Source: Tetracladium setigerum (lineage: Eukaryota > Ascomycota > Leotiomycetes > Helotiales). From it: a stretch of 64,000 nucleotides of DNA. Of the stretch, positions 45,242 to 56,162 are shown one piece after another. The stretch is from the NCBI GenBank assembly GCA_031472005.1, contig PZJY01000004.1, positions 842,556 through 906,555 of the forward strand, given 5' to 3'. Under the pieces are notes generated by a model. It was not told the origin of the DNA and did not search any database. It was given only the letters and a program-made list of their open reading frames with translations. A program made the position numbers and the translations under genes. How positions within the stretch are numbered: position 1 is the first letter of the stretch; every line of letters begins with the position of its first letter.

Positions 45242-45946
45242 ATGTTGTACCTAAATACCTTCGCCACTGTAGTAATTGCTCTTGCAACCTCTGCAAACTG
45301 TCAACTCTACCTCCTCCGCACCTCACTCCCAAGTCATCCTCTTGATGGCCAATTGATCAATGCCCAAGGTCGTGCATTCTACACTGGCTTATCCAGTCCA
45401 GCAACCTACTGTCCTACAGTTGTAGAACCAAATTGCCCCAAGAATCCCTATGGTACCACAGTTTTCGCTGGCCTACTTGGCCTTCAAGTACGTTGTTCAA
45501 GTCCCACATCACTTCAACCGTCAGACGCACAACTAACATACAATAAAAAGGAGCTGGTTCCGGGTGGTCAGCAGATTTACGTTCAGCCCGATGGTGCCGT
45601 TGGTTTTACGCAAGCACATTCAGCTTCCATTCCAACAGGCTCTTTCCAGGGAGGGTGGAAAAACGTTACCACGCCTGCACGAAATTACATTACGTGGGAA
45701 GCTCCAGATAAGAAAAACTGTAAGAAGACACTCCCATTCACTAGGTACTTTGAGATGTACTGATGATAAATAAGCAGGTGGCATCTATGCTTGCCCAGCG
45801 TCAGGGCAACTGAATTCAAATGCCCTTCATACCAGATATTCGCCAAGACCCCTGGGTTCAAACGGACTGATTGTGTGAAGTTGGATGGATTGACTCCGAG
45901 CTATCTTCCGAGCAATACTCCTGTTGCTGTTTGGCAGTATACTTGA
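45242..45946 (+). CDS. Secreted PhiA/IgE-binding-type wall protein, one frameshift
   Basis: A secreted protein of the group that includes Aspergillus PhiA and the IgE-binding protein, found in fungal cell walls. Signal peptide MLYLNTFATVVIALATSANC. Core motifs are SSPATYCPTVV, TTVFAGLLGLQELVPGGQQIYVQ and GAVGFTQAHSASIPTGS, followed by a Cys-containing C-terminal part (YQIFAKTPGF, DCVKLDGL). Introns 45488-45550 (CTAAC branch) and 45720-45777. The second intron ends in a tandem acceptor AAGCAG, so two products differing by one residue are possible. One G is missing near 45804-45806; with it the coding length is 195 codons and the stop is TGA 45944-45946. Confidence 0.8.
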
Positions 45947-46111
45947 TTGATGGTTGAGAATTTCACTGTGGACTTGGAATGCAAGGAGGTCTCCACACAC
46001 AATTTCCAAATTGAAGGCTCGGGGTGAGGAGTAGAATAATCTTAAAACATTTTCAATAGAATGTGAATTAACCTATGTCTTTGTATGATGAAGATTATAT
46101 ATCAATATTTT

Positions 46112-46615
46112 TATGCTGTACCACCGCAAAGCACCCAGCTGGCTTTATCAAGTGACTATGGGCGCAACAAAAATGTGGGAACGATGGGGCAGTACGCTTC
46201 CGACGGCTGAGTAAATCCTGGTGAGATGACCAGCTTCAACCACTATGGACTTGGTGCTGTTGCTGAGGCTGAGTGGATGCACAGCAACATCGGCGGCTTG
46301 AGCTTGCTAGAGCCAGACTGGAAGAAATTCCGTATCGCTCCGGTACCAGGTGGTGATTTGACATATGCAAGCGCTCGATCCTTGAGTCCGTACGGCTGGA
46401 TTGAGACCAAGTGGTCTATAACGGGAGATGGATTTATTTTGACAGCTGTTGTACCGCCAAACACAAGCGTGGAAGTTGTGCTTCCTGGCGAAAAGGAGGC
46501 AGTTGTCGTTATTGGCTCAGGGACCCATGATTTCAAGACTACTTATGGGCACCTAGTGTGGCTGCCGCTTCCTATCTATCCTCAATATTATCCTCGTAAC
46601 GATGATGAGCCATGA
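46112..46615 (+). pseudogene. C-terminal fragment of a GH78 alpha-L-rhamnosidase
   Basis: Only the last quarter of a family-78 rhamnosidase is present. From about 46115 the frame reads APSWLYQVTMGATKMWERWG, the end of the catalytic (alpha/alpha)6 barrel. After a frame break and a TGA near 46207-46209 (in the family this stretch reads DGxVNPGEM) it continues as MTSFNHYGLGAV. The C-terminal beta-sandwich follows (WKKFRIAPVPGGDLTYASARS, VVPPNTSVEVVLPGEKE, GSGTHDF), to a stop at 46613-46615. No upstream exons exist: directly 5' lies AT-rich sequence and the secreted-protein gene. So this is a 5'-deleted relic, not a miscalled gene. Confidence 0.85.
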
Positions 46616-46929
46616 GTAATCTGAGGTCGGGTTAAACAGATTCAAGCTCATTCTTTGAGCAAGCCGTTGAAATGGATTGAAAGTCAGAAGGGACATCACA
46701 TTGTTTAAAAGACAAGAAACTCCGATAAATAACACGGTATAAGAGTGAAGGTAGAATGTGTATACATTCTGATTAATTTAATGTCGTTTTGAAAACCGGT
46801 AATGTTCAATGCCATCTGCCTTATGAATAAAACATCGACACTGTGGCCACTCGAAGAGGCACACTCGTAGCTAACAAACATACATAGAAATGCCCTGTTG
46901 ACCCCTTCCGCCAATGTGCTCTCAGAAGT
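46616..46929. other. Intergenic, no gene seen
   Basis: Converging 3' flanks of the rhamnosidase relic and the alpha/beta hydrolase. No gene supported. Confidence 0.4.
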
Positions 46930-48128
46930 TCAGAACCCTTTCCCTGCCAACCAATTGTGCGAAATTGCAAAACCATATAAAGCGTTGAACTGATGATGCC
47001 AGCAATGTCCCGCATCTGGGACCAACTCCCAGGAATATTCTGCAATAGGGTAGAGCTCTTTAGTTCTGTCCATGATGCCATTTCGGCAGTTGCCAGGCCT
47101 TCCATCAAGAGCGGTCGTTCCACAGAAAAGAACATCGCGGTCACCATTAATGAGCAACACAGGCTTCTTGTGCTTTGCTGCAACTCCGATGCCAGACGAG
47201 CCACTGATACCCTCCCCAGCAGACACCGTGCCGCGGTTATCGTAATCCCGATTGATGAATTTAGTATCATAGAATCGAACAGGTCCGTAAAAAAGAAGAT
47301 ATGCAACCCCGGCTCGCGATGTGGCCTGGAGATAGCCAAGGGGGAGATTTGGTGCTGGAAGTAGTCTTGCATTTGTGACAAAACCTGGAACAGCTGGAAG
47401 CCATTCTCTGCTGAAACCACCAAGAATTGAAGCATCGACGTCGTCCGGGTACTGGATGTGTAGGTTGTTCCCAACGATGGAGCCCAAACTGTTGCCAACA
47501 AAGATAATCCTTTTGAATGGTCTTGGAAGGCCCATCTTCAATGCCGTGTTAGATTTCGCAATTTTGATCAATTCATGAATGGTTTCAGCCTGTGCGGGAC
47601 ACTGAACAACGGTTATGGCGTTTGGATGACTGGAGTTCCCATTTCCCAGTCGATCAATGGCAAATGTTGGGTAGCCCTCGTGTGATGCCCATGCAACCCA
47701 GCTGTATCTTTCATCCTCGTATCCATAGCCGGGAAAACCACCACCAGACCACTGCTAACATCAGAAATTGCATCAAAGGGGGAAGCGGTTATACGTACAT
47801 AGTTTCTATCATATGTTGCAGGATGGACGAGAAGTTGCAGAGTGTCCTTCCGGCGAGCGATGGTCACTTCTGGCTCGCAATATCTGCCGGCGATGTTGTA
47901 CGTTCCGGCGAAAGGGACCACGGTAGAGAACAGATTATTGACAAGTCCGCCGAGAATGTTGGCATTGGTGATGAAGCCCAAGCCGTCACTTAGGATGTTG
48001 ATGTTTTTGCCGCTGATAGTTACGGGAATGACGAGCTCCTTGCAAGCAGGCCCTCGATAATCCTGGGCGATCACAGAGTCAACGAGGCCGGCCGCCGTTA
48101 TGGCGAGGGGGAGAAATTCGAGTAGCAT
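46930..48128 (-). CDS. Secreted alpha/beta hydrolase
   Basis: 383 aa, intact, one intron (47752-47798). Signal peptide MLLEFLPLAITAAGLVDSVIA. The fold has YSWVAWASHEGYPTFAIDRLGNG and the nucleophile elbow VGNSLGSIVG (GxSxG with Ser). The acid region is PVLLINGDRDVLFCG (Asp) and the last His is in LVPDAGHCWHHQ. Together these make a complete Ser-Asp-His triad. This resembles fungal secreted hydrolases of unknown substrate. It is not a cutinase (too long), and no lipase lid motif is evident. A possible functional link with its neighbours is not seen. Confidence 0.85.
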
Positions 48129-48618
48129 TTTGATTCAAAAAATTTAGGGTAGTACTCCCAAAAGTCTGAGGATGGTCGAGTGGTGTTTGTTCTTTCGAAA
48201 CCTTCATCTCGCAACGGCAGTTGATAAAAGGAGCGAGGCGAGGAAGTCGCGTACGAAGAAGCTCTTGCTTCAACATCTCTTCCAAATAGAGCAACGACAC
48301 CTGAAAAACTCAAGAATGACTTTCCAACGAGGGAATGCTGTGGGATAATTGCAGGTTTCCGAGGGAAGGCAAACTGTGTTTCGTTTAACAGGTTTTTTCC
48401 TCAACAATAGGACAAAAGATCTTTGAAAATGGCAATTCTAACTATACTTCACCAAGAAACCACACTATCATCGAATGCAATCGTATCTCCAATCAGAAGT
48501 ACAAGCTGTGAACATTACAAACCCGTTCATTGACCAGAAGCTAGCACAACAGCGATTTTGAACTCTTCATTCAAAACCTGGGCTCAGTTTAAATCTTTTT
48601 CTTGATTTCTATCCTACG
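48129..48618. other. Intergenic, no gene seen
   Basis: Lies between the start of the hydrolase and the stop of GPI16, both on the minus strand. No gene supported. Confidence 0.4.
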
Positions 48619-50461
48619 CTACTCCTTCTTGGTATCTTTGTCTGCTTGGTTGAACCTCCCTATCACCTTCTTCACCACAGCGGCAAGTTTCAGCCTCTTC
48701 GATCTTAAATCCCACTGATCCGCTTCATCTACCGCCACAAATCTCCTCACAGACAGATTGAAAATAAACCCAAAAGACAAAGCCATCACTGTACTTGTGA
48801 GAATGATGACATTGTATGGCATGCTAAAATCGGGTGTGGGGAGAGGAAGAAGTAGAGATGTAGTTCTGATTGAAACATCCCCAATTGTGATGACTGCCGG
48901 TGCGATATCAAAGCCACGATTAGCGTCGGGTGGATACTCAGTGTACCGTAAGATTGCCTTTTCGAAGTCATAGGTCAACACAACAGTCGAGTTCTTGGGT
49001 ATTGACATTCGGACTTCGAGTTGAGTGCCCCGCTTTCTGTCCAAAGCAGGTCGATAATACATTTCTTTGATCACCTCCTCGTCCAAGCCATCGATCTTTG
49101 CTTTCAGGGTATGGAGGTAAACCTTCATGAACCATGGCAGGGACTCCATGTACACGAAGTCCACCGACTCTGTTGGTGACGGGTTCATCAAAATGACCTG
49201 CAATCCGCCTCTTTCTTGCCCATACCCAATGAAGGAACGCTCAGCATAAAGTTTTGGCTGCTCCAGAGGCGCTTTCTCGGATATCTCCTGTCTTGGTAGC
49301 ACCATTTCGAAGTCCACATCTGGCGCTAGTGCAAAACACCTTAAATACCCAGATGGATCCTTGTGTTCATGTGATCCTTTTGATGCATAAACATCTCGAT
49401 TGTGAGGAACGTGAATACAGACTGGATCGATACCATCAGTTGCCAAAGGGCATGTTCCCTTCAATCCGTGACCGAAGATTTGAGAAAGACTCCAGTCTTC
49501 CTCCACCGCTGCGGCGTCCAGAGGAAAGCATGTGTCGTGAGAATTGTATGGCTTGGAATTGTCGCATTTGAGATCTTCATATGCAACAGGTCGAGGAATT
49601 GGATTGTCTAGTGATTTTCAGCATTGTTCTCGTAGAAATTATCACCCGACTTACCTCGTGGCCTTTTCGATCTTTGAATATCCAAAACCATGTCAATCGT
49701 CTGTGTGATCTGGAGTTGGCAATCTTTCGAGTTCGGCGAGCAGATAGGTTTCACATCAATTGACATACTCTGCCATGATGCATCAAAAAGCTTATGGCCG
49801 TCAAGCAGACTAGATATTCCGGCCTTCCCCTTGCATGGTAGCAGCTTCAAGAAAGGTGTCAAGTTCTCGGTACACACTACCTCTCTCGGTAGGGTTCCGT
49901 GTAGCAGATGAAGGTTTGAGAGGGTAGAGTTCGAATGATCTCCAGCAGGGCGGAAAGACATGACTGGCCTCGTTGTTCGCGTGGAGTCAATGAAGTTGAG
50001 CGAGGCGCAAAACAGGCCAGACAACGCATTCGTGAGAGTCAACCAGCGCCCATCAGCTCTGTAAATATTAGCCAGCACCCTTGCATCCAGATAAAGCATC
50101 ATCCTCACTCTTCATCAGTTTCTGCCTCTACCCAAGCCCACAATTCCACACCTGTCCCTCCTTCTCTCGATCCCCCCCATGGTCTGGCGCCCCAGCTCTC
50201 TGCATCCCATCTGCCCAGGCTGAACCTCAAATGCAGCTCCCTGGTATTTGCATGCTGTAATATTTGCCCTAGTGACCGTGGGAAGTATCTGAAGTGTTGC
50301 TCTTCGAAAGAGTCCCATGTAGTATTGCTCTGGAAGTTGAAGGATGCCAGGAGGAGTGAGGGATGTAGAGGTCGAAGGACGAGCTGTTCATGGTAATCGG
50401 AGGCGAATGACACAGCCAAAAAAGCGCCGAGTAGGAGAAATAGGGATTTAAATTGAGGCAT
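48619..50461 (-). CDS. GPI16: GPI transamidase subunit GPI16 (PIG-T)
   Basis: Subunit of the ER complex that attaches GPI anchors to proteins. 581 aa, intact, three exons; introns 50059-50108 and 49608-49654. Signal peptide MPQFKSLFLLLGAFLAVSFAS. Family features are YHEQLVLRPLHPSLLLASF, HFRYFPRSLGQIL, WDAESWGARPWGG and REVVCTENLTPFLKLLPC, with paired cysteines that include the one that bonds GPI8 in yeast. The C-terminal membrane helix is MPYNVIILTSTVMALSFGFIF. Divergent from LUC7 across 225 bp. Confidence 0.95.
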
Positions 50462-50686
50462 TGCGCCGGCGCCAATTACTTCAGGGAGAGTTCATTGAGT
50501 GGGGTTGAATGAAGTTGGAAAGTTGTTGTCGTCAGCGGAGGGTTGGCGCCGTTTAGAGGTGAAGCCTCGAGATCCGCGGCTGGGATTTTTATTTTACAGC
50601 CGCGTCTCTCCAATTCCTTACACTACCTGCATCAACACCACAACTTTGTCGCATTCATCCCGAGCAACCGTATTCGATTTCTCAAG

Positions 50687-51623
50687 ATGGCGGCCGAACA
50701 AAGAAAGTTATTAGGTATGTAATTCATGCTTTCTGGGAACGCTCATCTTCCCCATCTCGGCACTGTCGCGCCTTAACTAACTCATGCCCAGAACAGCTTA
50801 TGGGAGCAGGAGCTTCTTCTCGCGCCGCACAACTCGCCATCACCGATCCCAAGGTCTGTCGCTCATATCTCGTTGGTACCTGTCCTCACGATCTCTTCAC
50901 AAACACCAAGCAAGATCTGGGACCATGCCCAAAAGTCCACTCCGAACCCCTCAAGACCGAGTACGAAGCAGCATCAGCAACGGAGAAGCAGAAATGGGGA
51001 TTTGAATATGATTACATGAGGGACGTCCAGAAGTACATCGACGAGTGCAATCGCAGGATAGATGTGGCCCAGCGCAGATTGGAGAAGACACCGGACGAAA
51101 TCAGGCAAACAAACACCTTATTGAAGGGCATCAACGACTTATCGAAGAGCATCGAGTCTGGTCTGCTGGAAATTCAAATCTTGGGTGAACAGGGGGAAGT
51201 GTCACGGGCCTATGATGAGTTCTTCAGGATTCGACAAGCACTTCAGACAAAGACAGACAAGGAGAGGGAATTGAAGGCTTTGAGTGACACTAGCGGACCC
51301 AGCGGCCACCAGAAGCTGCAGGTTTGTGATGTCTGCGGGGCATACTTGAGTCGACTGGACAATGACAGGCGGTTGGCAGATCATTTCTTTGGGAAGATGC
51401 ATTTGGGGTATGCACAGATGAGGAAAACTTTCGACAACTTCCCTAAGGAGTTGAGAGGCAGGAGGCCGATGGCGGATGAGGGCGACGGCGGGATGTCGAG
51501 GGGATATGGTGGAGGCTACGATGATGGAGGATATGGCAGAGGGGATTTGGAGGTAGGGGTGGTGGTGGAAGGGGAGGAGTGTTCCGAGGCGGCAGAGGAG
51601 GAGGATTCCGTGGAAGATGGTAA
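50687..51623 (+). CDS. LUC7: U1 snRNP component LUC7, one frameshift
   Basis: Subunit of U1 snRNP that helps choose 5' splice sites. The start MAAEQRKLL is split from EQLMGAG by intron 50715-50791. Two zinc fingers are seen: the CCCH type (VCRSYLVGTCPHDLF...GPCPKVHSE) and the C2H2 type (VCDVCGAYL...HFFGKMHLGY), joined by a coiled coil. The tail should be Gly/Arg-rich (GGRGGGGRGGVFRGGRGG) and end FRGRW at TAA 51621-51623. In the given sequence a missing G in GGGG at 51541-51544 turns it into an unrelated acidic tail ending at 51663. With the base restored the protein is 286 aa. Confidence 0.93.
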
Positions 51624-52208
51624 TGAGTGGCAAAGGCGTTTATTGGGATCCATGGGGCGTTGAAGGAGGTGCCGGGTATTTCTTGTTGCAATGTATCAGA
51701 CAGTCAATGAGTTCGTCGTTTTATGGGAGGATTAATCCCAAGCACAGCAGGCAACGGTACAATCACGGTCTTCGTGCAGGCTTGCTCATCAGCTCGCCAA
51801 TCCAGTCATATTCCTGGTGAGAACAAAGCTTGGCTCCCCGGATAATCTGTTCGTTATCTTGTGATGACTGAAGCCCGCACATTAGTTTCCAGATTGTCAC
51901 GAATGCCCGGCAAACCCAGAATCGATGCCACCGACTTTGCGACACAAGAGAAACGAAGGAGGACATTTTTAGAATATTTGCTAAGCGGCGTGTGTGACTG
52001 TATTCGTATGTAGCGCAGAAGCACAGGAAGAAAACAGAGTTTGCTACCTTACTGGAAGCTGGTTCGACCTTGTGTATCAAAGCACAATATACTTGTGAAG
52101 GATAGGAATGCCTTTGAAGTTTTCTATGCTTCAGCCATTCACAAGCAACCACCAAGCAAAGTTGACGACTCTTTAATACAACTCTTAAGCTCTCCTGGGA
52201 GGCCCAAG
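51624..52208. other. Intergenic, no gene seen
   Basis: This is the 3' flank of LUC7 and upstream region of the HET gene. The HET frame is open upstream to about 52041 but has no ATG context there. No gene supported. Confidence 0.4.
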
Positions 52209-54302
52209 ATGGCAATCTGCAAGCTATGTAGCTCTATTCCCTTAGATGGGATTGGGCTTCCTTCCCTTCCGGAACGGTTCTGGGGCAGGCGCATTACTTG
52301 GAAATATCTTCACCAGTTCTCACACAGACCAGCGGGTTCTCCAGAACTAGGATTTCCATTCCATCGCAACCTCGAGACCTTGAATGTGTCTGCAAAAGAG
52401 TGTGACCTCTGCCGCCTAATCCTCGGCCCTATTGAGAAAGCCATCGAAGAGATGCGGAATCCCAACCCCAACAATGTACGGCGAGGAAAAATAGATATTC
52501 CAACCAGGCCAACTTGGGAGCTATGGCTTACAAAGAGACGAGAGCTAGGGGATGGATTTTGCGTATTTTCGAATTGTGAGAATGATAGGAGTTTCTGTTT
52601 CGTTGCCGCTGTTGGAATATGCGTTCGAGCAGGTGTGTTTGTTGCAATAGTTTTATTACGGGCTGTATTAACTATGGCAGGTGACCCCCTTCAATCTATA
52701 TACGCCGGTCGTCCTATAGAAGAACACCCAACCGGGCCAGCAGCGACAGCGATCCTGATGAACTGGATGGGACAATGCAATGAACATCCACACTGCACTG
52801 CAGAGCTATCACCATTGCCTGCTCGCGTTATTGACCTTGGCGATAGGATCAACAATCAGATCAAGCTCATTGAAACGACAGGTGAGACTGGAAGGTACAT
52901 CTCTCTAAGCCATTGCTGGGGCCAGGTTAAACAGTTCACCACCACGAAAGCATCTCTTCCACAACACCTAGCCAACATAGACTATGACCATCTCCCAAAA
53001 TCATTTAGGGATGCTATAGCCATCGCACGGCTTCTTGGGATTCAATACATATGGATAGACAGCCTATGTATTTGTCAAGACGATGGGGAGGATTGGGAGC
53101 GAGAGTCCGCCAAAATGACAAGCGTCTATATGAACTCGTACCTCACCATCGCCGCTTCGGCGGCAAAGGACAGCTCGATTGGATGCTTAACACCACGGCG
53201 CCAGCCCAAGTACGTCGAAATCCCATACACAACAGAGCAAGGCATTAGTGGTAAGCTCCAGGCATTCCAGCTTCCAATGCGAAAAGAGGCCATGCCTGAT
53301 CTCTACATCAACATGGCCGATGGCATTGGCCAAGTAGACCATCCACTTTCGACAAGAGCTTGGGCTGTTCAAGAACGCGTTCTTCCTCGCCGAACCTTAC
53401 ATTTTGGGAGACATCAGATGTATTTTGAGTGCAACGAAGGCCTCAAAGGCGAAAATGGATTACATATACCTTGGCGTTATAACAGTCTACATGATCCACA
53501 CCGAAACCAACTTGGAGCTGTGGTAGGAGAAGACAGAAGCATAATGCTAGCATTGTGGCAGAACATACTTTCGGATTATGGACCTCGAAAATTGACCGAA
53601 CCTTCCGACAAACTCCCCGCTATTTCTGGAATTGCTCGGATTTTTGCAGAACGTCTCGATGACGAATATGTTGCTGGGTTGTGGCGAAAGTCTTTACCTG
53701 AAAGTCTACTTTGGCAAGGTCTCGGGGTTCGTCGAGTTCCGGAGTACCGCGCACCATCATGGTCCTGGGCCTCTGTTGATGGAATCCCTGCGATGCCTAG
53801 GTATGATAAATGGGAACATGTGGCAGAAATTCTCGATTGCGGAATCGTACTGAAGGGAAAGAACGTCTTTGGAGAAGTTGAAAGTGGTTGGATCAAACTA
53901 AAAGCACCTCTGGTACCACTTGTCCTAGACCCACGAGTCGATCCCCGCGGTACTGGTGTTCCATATCACAATAATCCAAAAGTACGCACCGAGAAGGGAG
54001 ATCCTGCAGGAGTCTATTCAAGATTCGACTTCGCGTTTAGTAGTGAAACTGGTCGGGAAGAGGCTCTCGCTATGGTCGACAGTCTAATCGGCGTGGAAAT
54101 ATTCGCTCTAATCCTTACTAATGAAATACTGAAAAACGAACAAGGTGAGAAAATATACCACCACTCTCTGATTGTTCGTCCGGCAGCAGACAACAGCAGG
54201 GCAATGGAACGGGTGGGGTTTTTAGTGTTGACTAAGGATGACCTTGGCGAGTGCAGGCAGCTGGAGTATCCAGATGAACGGCCTGTTATAACGTTGATTT
54301 GA
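52209..54302 (+). CDS. HET-domain protein, intact
   Basis: Second heterokaryon-incompatibility domain protein of the window, 681 aa. The N-terminal part has Cys pairs (AICKLCSSI, ECDLCRLIL). The HET domain begins near residue 212 with RYISLSHCWGQ, then LPKSFRDAIAIARLLGIQYIWIDSLC and YLTIAASAAKDSS; STRAWAVQERVLPRRTLHFG follows. APSWSWASVDG near the C-terminus is also typical of the class. I place an intron at 52633-52680 (GTGTGT...ATTAACTATGGCAG): it is 48 nt, in frame and stop-free, and its removal joins VRAG to DPLQSIYAGRP as in relatives. Unlike the HET gene at 6.3 kb, no frameshift is seen. Confidence 0.9.
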   Translation: MAICKLCSSIPLDGIGLPSLPERFWGRRITWKYLHQFSHRPAGSPELGFPFHRNLETLNVSAKECDLCRLILGPIEKAIEEMRNPNPNNVRRGKIDIPTRPTWELWLTKRRELGDGFCVFSNCENDRSFCFVAAVGICVRAGVFVAIVLLRAVLTMAGDPLQSIYAGRPIEEHPTGPAATAILMNWMGQCNEHPHCTAELSPLPARVIDLGDRINNQIKLIETTGETGRYISLSHCWGQVKQFTTTKASLPQHLANIDYDHLPKSFRDAIAIARLLGIQYIWIDSLCICQDDGEDWERESAKMTSVYMNSYLTIAASAAKDSSIGCLTPRRQPKYVEIPYTTEQGISGKLQAFQLPMRKEAMPDLYINMADGIGQVDHPLSTRAWAVQERVLPRRTLHFGRHQMYFECNEGLKGENGLHIPWRYNSLHDPHRNQLGAVVGEDRSIMLALWQNILSDYGPRKLTEPSDKLPAISGIARIFAERLDDEYVAGLWRKSLPESLLWQGLGVRRVPEYRAPSWSWASVDGIPAMPRYDKWEHVAEILDCGIVLKGKNVFGEVESGWIKLKAPLVPLVLDPRVDPRGTGVPYHNNPKVRTEKGDPAGVYSRFDFAFSSETGREEALAMVDSLIGVEIFALILTNEILKNEQGEKIYHHSLIVRPAADNSRAMERVGFLVLTKDDLGECRQLEYPDERPVITLI

Positions 54303-55252
54303 GAAGTACGGTATATTCTTACACTATTATCATCCGCGTTCGAAATATTTTACCTACTTCTGAGCGTATCACTGATTGATAATACACTCATAATTCCAGA
54401 TGTACGTGAACGGGTAACCGTAGGACTGAAATGATGACTAATTGTTGGATTTTGGTGAGTTTGGGTGATGAATTTGGTAGTATCGGTAGTATCAAGTGAA
54501 TCAGTGAGTCGGTGATGAAAATGATGGATTTGGGGGGGTAAATATGTATGAACTGGGGTGAAGAACTGACTCCAGAAAAGAAGATGTGCTATAGGAGCCT
54601 TATACACATATAAATCACGGGGTTCTGGCATTATCACATTGCTGATAATCGGAATACGCCTTTTGATGGCATATACCTTGCATTTGATGCAAAACAGGCT
54701 GTAAAGCAGGCTGATGCAAAACAGGCAAGACAGGTGGATTTTAGGTGGATTCATAGGTTCAACAGATGTCCAGATTACATATCTAGACAGATGCTGTCTG
54801 TGCGCATGTTCAAAATCATTAGAAATCAGTAAATCAGCTTCCAACTTTCAATAATTCTTGTCTTCTTAAAGCCAAATCAACTTCAAACCAATGGTAACGG
54901 ACATATGTAGCGTTCCTCAACCAACAGACGTGCAATATCATGAGATGTCATTGCAAGCATGGTCTATTCCATAACTGAGCTGGTTCTTACTTCAACCTTT
55001 ATTTTTCTAGTACAGTACTTAGGTTGGAAGCTTGGAGCATGTTCAATTGGACATTCTCCACTCCATTGGGCTGTGGAGGAAATGTTTAGTGATCAATCCC
55101 GGGTTGTGTTTTATTGAACTTGGCTTAATTGTTAAGCTCTCGGAATCGGCAGAACTCTTCCTCCATAACGGACGAAATAAATCGCAGCCAGTATAAAAAT
55201 ATTGTCTTGATGCGTAAGGCGCAAGTGTTCCTCCCACCAAAAGAATTTTGAA
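54303..55252. other. Intergenic, no gene seen
   Basis: 950 bp. Short direct repeats AAAACAGGCTGTAAAGCAGGCTGATGCAAAACAGGCAAG lie near 54693-54730. The minus-strand frame at 54350-54844 lacks coding character. A possible leader lies before 55253. Confidence 0.4.
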
Positions 55253-56162
55253 ATGGCAGCTCCAATCCCATCCTTCCCTTCAGGCTTTGTTGCCGGCAAG
55301 ACGGCAGTAGTACTTATTGACGTTTACAATGAATTCCTCCACCCTGAGGGCAAGATCAATGGCTTCGTCAGCGAATCAATGGCGACGTCCAATACCATAC
55401 ACCATTTGAAAGATCTTGTCGACGTAGCCCGCAAATTTCACATCCCTATTTACTACGCATTGCATCAAAACTGGCGGCCTGGAAACTATGATAGCTGGAA
55501 ACACATGAATGCCACTACAACGGGACTTAGTAACTCTAAAGCTCTTGAAGAGGGATCTTGGGGAGCCGAAATCTATCCAGGTCTCGAGCCAGATGTTCTA
55601 GGAAATCAAGATGTGGTGGTCAGCAAGCACTGGAATAGTAGGTGAGTACGATTACGCTAAGCTGTGAGAGGCAGAAGTATATGAGGTGTTAGATATACCG
55701 TTCCTAACACTGATTTTCATAATTCTTGTGCTAACGTGGAAATTCGGTATTTAGTGGATTCGCCAACACTGATCTGGATTATCAATTACACCAACGAGAA
55801 ATTACTCACTTGATCATGGCAGGATTGATTGCCAACACTTGTCTTGAATCTACTGCACGATATGCGCGTGAGCTGTGAGTCGTTCTTACATCTGACAAGT
55901 CTTAGTCAAAATAAAATGAGCGCTGACTTTGCTTCTACAAGTGGATATCATGTAACTTTGTTGTAAGTTCTATAAACGCTGTAAGGCTGCTTCGTCGTAC
56001 GCTAATTGATGGCTTTCATATAGAACTGATGCAACGGCTGGCTTCTCAAACGCGCACAAGGATGCTGCAACGAACCTGATCTGGCCAGTCATAGTAGATG
56101 AAGTAAAGACAGTCCAGGAGTGGAAGGAAATAGTCGAGGAAGGAGCCCGCGAATCTATCTAG
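55253..56162 (+). CDS. Isochorismatase-family cysteine hydrolase
   Basis: 222 aa, intact, four exons; introns 55642-55754, 55875-55941 and 55963-56023. Exon 3 (55942-55962) is only 21 nt. The catalytic triad of the family is complete: Asp in VVLIDVYNEF, Lys in VVVSKHWNS, and the nucleophile Cys in LIANTCLESTARYA. The non-prolyl cis-peptide region lies just before the Cys (ITHLIMAGLI). Members hydrolyse isochorismate, nicotinamide or ureido compounds. The first exon's YYALHQNWRPGNYDSW resembles fungal isochorismatase-like proteins of unknown substrate. No signal peptide, so cytosolic or peroxisomal. Confidence 0.9.

Noticed and set aside
54350..54844. 164-aa minus-strand frame
   Set aside because: Codon use and composition are not protein-like and no splice partners or motifs are seen.
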